The notes beneath the pieces are model-generated. The model did not search any database. It saw only the letters and a list, made by a program, of their open reading frames with translations, and was not told the origin of the DNA. From Lentzea atacamensis (lineage in GTDB: Bacteria > Actinomycetota > Actinomycetes > Mycobacteriales > Pseudonocardiaceae), in NCBI RefSeq assembly GCF_003269295.1, contig NZ_QLTT01000001.1:515635-579634 (forward strand): 64,000 nt of DNA. Reading direction: 5' to 3'. How positions within the stretch are numbered: position 1 is the stretch's first letter; the number at the start of each line of letters is the position of its first letter. This document shows positions 60,986 through 64,000 of this stretch, one piece after another. The position numbers and the translations under genes were made by a program.

Positions 60986-62065
60986 ATGATCGCCACAGTG
61001 GTGTGGGGCACGGGAAACGTCGGCCGTGCCGCGATTCGGGCCGTCGAGGCTCATCCGGCGCTGAAGCTGGCGGCGGTCGTCGTCCACAACCCGGACAAGG
61101 TCGGGCGGGACGCGGGCGTTCTCGCCGGGCTCGACGTCGAACTCGGGATCACGGCCACCAGCGACATCGACGCGGTGCTGGCCGCCAGTCCACGTGCCGT
61201 GGTGTACGCGGCCTCCGGCGACATCCGCCCGGACGACGCGCTCGCCGACATCACCAGGGCGATCCGGGCCGGCGCGGTCGTCGTCACGCCCTCGCTGTAC
61301 GCGCTCTACGACCACCGCAGCGCGCCGCCGGAGCTACGAGAACCGGTTCTAACTGCCATCGCGGAGGGCGGTGGTTCGCTGTTCGTCTCCGGTGTCGACC
61401 CCGGCTGGGGCAACGACGTGCTGCCGTTGCTGATCAGCGGCCTGGGCAGCGAGATCGACGCGGTCCGCTGCCAGGAGATCTTCGACTACTCGACCTACGA
61501 CCAGCCGGACGCGGTGCGGTGGCTGATCGGCATGGGCCAGCCGCTGGACTACCAGGCGCCGATGCTGATGCCGACGGTGCCGACCATGGTGTGGGGCGGT
61601 CAGATCCGGCTCATGGCCAGGGCGCTGGGTGTCGAGGTCGAGGAGATCCGCGAGACCGTCGACCGGCGTGCGCTCGACGCCGCGGTGACGACGCGGACCA
61701 TGGGCGAGTTCGAGGCGGGCACGCAGGGTGCGATCCGGTTCGAGGTGCAGGGCATCGTCGGCGGCAAACCGCTCATCGTCATCGAGCACGTCACGCGCAT
61801 CCACGCGTCGTGCGCCACGGACTGGCCGATGCCTCCGTCCGGGGACGGCGCGCACAAGGTGATCATCGAGGGGCGCCCGCGCATCGAGGTCTCGGTCGAG
61901 GCCACCGACGAGGGCGAGAACCGGTCCGCGGGCGGCAACGCGACAGCGGTCGGCCGGCTCGTGAACGCCATCGACTGGCTCGCCGCCGCGGATCCCGGCC
62001 TCTACGACGCGCTCGACGTCCCGCTGCGCCCCGCCACCGGCAAGCTCGGAAGGACCTCACGATGA
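60986..62065 (+). CDS. DapB-like NAD(P)-dependent oxidoreductase
   Basis: Protein of 359 aa. VVWGTGNVGRAAIRAVEAHP is the dinucleotide-binding loop, then LAAVVVHNPDKVGRDAG and VVYAASGDIRPDDALADITR. The middle domain GSLFVSGVDPGWGNDVLPLL and EIFDYSTYDQPDAVRWLIGM is typical of dihydrodipicolinate-reductase-like/amine-dehydrogenase-like proteins, not true DapB. The substrate is unknown. Its stop overlaps the AhpD-like start. A second AGAACCGGTTCT palindrome lies inside it. Confidence 0.8.
   Translation: MIATVVWGTGNVGRAAIRAVEAHPALKLAAVVVHNPDKVGRDAGVLAGLDVELGITATSDIDAVLAASPRAVVYAASGDIRPDDALADITRAIRAGAVVVTPSLYALYDHRSAPPELREPVLTAIAEGGGSLFVSGVDPGWGNDVLPLLISGLGSEIDAVRCQEIFDYSTYDQPDAVRWLIGMGQPLDYQAPMLMPTVPTMVWGGQIRLMARALGVEVEEIRETVDRRALDAAVTTRTMGEFEAGTQGAIRFEVQGIVGGKPLIVIEHVTRIHASCATDWPMPPSGDGAHKVIIEGRPRIEVSVEATDEGENRSAGGNATAVGRLVNAIDWLAAADPGLYDALDVPLRPATGKLGRTSR
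61339..61350. promoter_or_regulatory. Intragenic KstR-like palindrome
   Basis: AGAACCGGTTCT is a perfect 12-bp palindrome inside the DapB-like gene. With flanks it reads GAGAACCGGTTCTA, one base off TAGAACNNGTTCTA. The codons across it (CTA CGA GAA CCG GTT CTA ACT) are unusually A/T-ending for this GC-rich gene, as if the DNA sequence itself were under selection. Confidence 0.45.
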
Positions 62066-62541
62066 ACCTCGACATCCCCGAGGGCAAGGACCCGATCGCG
62101 TACGTGTGGGGGGAGATGGTGCCCGGCATCGGTGTCGCGGCGGCGAACTTCTCGCTGGCGGTGTACAGCCACACCACGCTCGGGCTGCGCGAGTTCGAGG
62201 CGGCGCGGCTGCGGATCGCGCAGATCAACGGGTGCATGTTCTGCATGGACTGGCGGACCGAGCGCGACGGGCAGAAGGTCGAGGAGGGGTTCCTCGACGC
62301 GGTGACCCAGTGGCGCACCACCGACACCTTCGACGACCGCACCAGGCTGGCCGCGGAGTACGCCGAGCGGTACGCACTGGATCACCACGGTCTCGACGAG
62401 GAGTTCTGGTCCCGCATGACCGCGCACTACAGTCAGGTGGAGATCGCGGAGCTGAGCATGTGCATCGGCTCGTGGCTCGCGTTCGGCAGGTTGAACCACG
62501 TGCTGGGCCTCGACGCCATGTGCGTGCTGCCCAAGTTCTGA
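62062..62541 (+). CDS. AhpD/carboxymuconolactone decarboxylase-like protein
   Basis: All-helical protein of 159 aa. RIAQINGCMFCMDWRTERDG contains the CxxC pair and downstream acidic residue of the AhpD-like redox fold. FDDRTRLAAEYAERYALDHH and EIAELSMCIGSWLAFGRLNH complete the family pattern. It may act as a peroxidase/disulfide reductase or as a ring-lactone decarboxylase. It is translationally coupled to the DapB-like gene (ATGA) and controlled by the same KstR-like operator. Confidence 0.85.
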   Translation: MNLDIPEGKDPIAYVWGEMVPGIGVAAANFSLAVYSHTTLGLREFEAARLRIAQINGCMFCMDWRTERDGQKVEEGFLDAVTQWRTTDTFDDRTRLAAEYAERYALDHHGLDEEFWSRMTAHYSQVEIAELSMCIGSWLAFGRLNHVLGLDAMCVLPKF

Positions 62542-62557
62542 GTCCTCCGCACCGGAC

Positions 62558-62560
<3 letters not shown>
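62539..62560. terminator. Short hairpin spanning two convergent stops
   Basis: TGAGTCC (62539-62545) and GGACTCA (62554-62560) form a 7-bp stem with an 8-nt loop. The left arm begins with the TGA of the AhpD-like gene and the right arm ends with the stop of the cholesterol oxidase gene. It has no U-tract, so the terminator role is tentative. Confidence 0.35.

Positions 62561-64000
<1,440 letters not shown>

Overview
The window is about 70% GC or higher. It carries actinobacterial hallmarks: many GTG/TTG starts, Ser/Thr kinases with extracytoplasmic tails, a SARP-type regulator, an NB-ARC regulator, DUF2630/DUF3072 proteins and GT-C mannosyltransferases. The gene content suggests a soil actinomycete of the Pseudonocardiales (Lentzea/Saccharothrix/Actinosynnema-like). 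That placement is inference from gene families, not from a marker gene. No rRNA, tRNA, CRISPR array or intact insertion sequence was seen.

Region 1 to 2.8 kb is a Das-like amino-sugar uptake locus: a permease (cut by the window edge) and a lipoprotein binding protein, divergent from a GntR/UTRA regulator, with several palindromes between them, one close to the DasR consensus. From 2.8 to 15.7 kb are mostly single genes: a secreted protein, an SGNH esterase, a Na+/H+ antiporter, an NCS1 permease, a kinase with a WD40 propeller, a methyltransferase, an AraC regulator, a GtrA protein and small proteins. At 15.7-17.0 kb an NB-ARC regulator is broken, with its TPR part on the opposite strand. It is followed by a very large CtpI-like P-type ATPase and by a chitin-active LPMO translationally coupled to a DUF305 lipoprotein.

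From 22.9 to 34.7 kb lies a stress-flavoured region: DoxX, PRC-barrel, a SpoIIE-type phosphatase, a STAS protein, two MEDS-domain regulators (a partner-switching set), a general stress protein, and an operon of manganese catalase, an Nramp transporter and DUF2243. A striking 169-bp near-perfect palindrome sits between two genes here (28209-28377). At 31.5-33.7 kb are a BTAD regulator and a PLP decarboxylase.

From 35.9 to 43.4 kb is a LacI-controlled carbohydrate cluster: a Tat-exported protein of unknown family, the LacI regulator with two AATTCGAATT operators, an FAD oxidoreductase and a complete binding-protein/permease/permease set. It is followed by a small gene graveyard at 43.4-44.6 kb (a frameshifted iron-permease-like gene and a ppx gene with frameshifts and an inverted 3' third).

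From 44.6 to 54.8 kb are an SNase-like membrane protein, a large secreted M28 peptidase, VanZ, a two-component system, a second kinase, a TetR regulator, a threonine-aldolase remnant, an XRE-cupin regulator and an AlaX editing protein. From 55.4 to 59.4 kb are three overlapping integral-membrane mannosyltransferase genes (lipomannan-type glycans). The window ends with a glycosyltransferase, a DapB-like oxidoreductase coupled to an AhpD-like protein behind a KstR-like operator, and a class I cholesterol oxidase cut by the window edge, which together suggest sterol metabolism.
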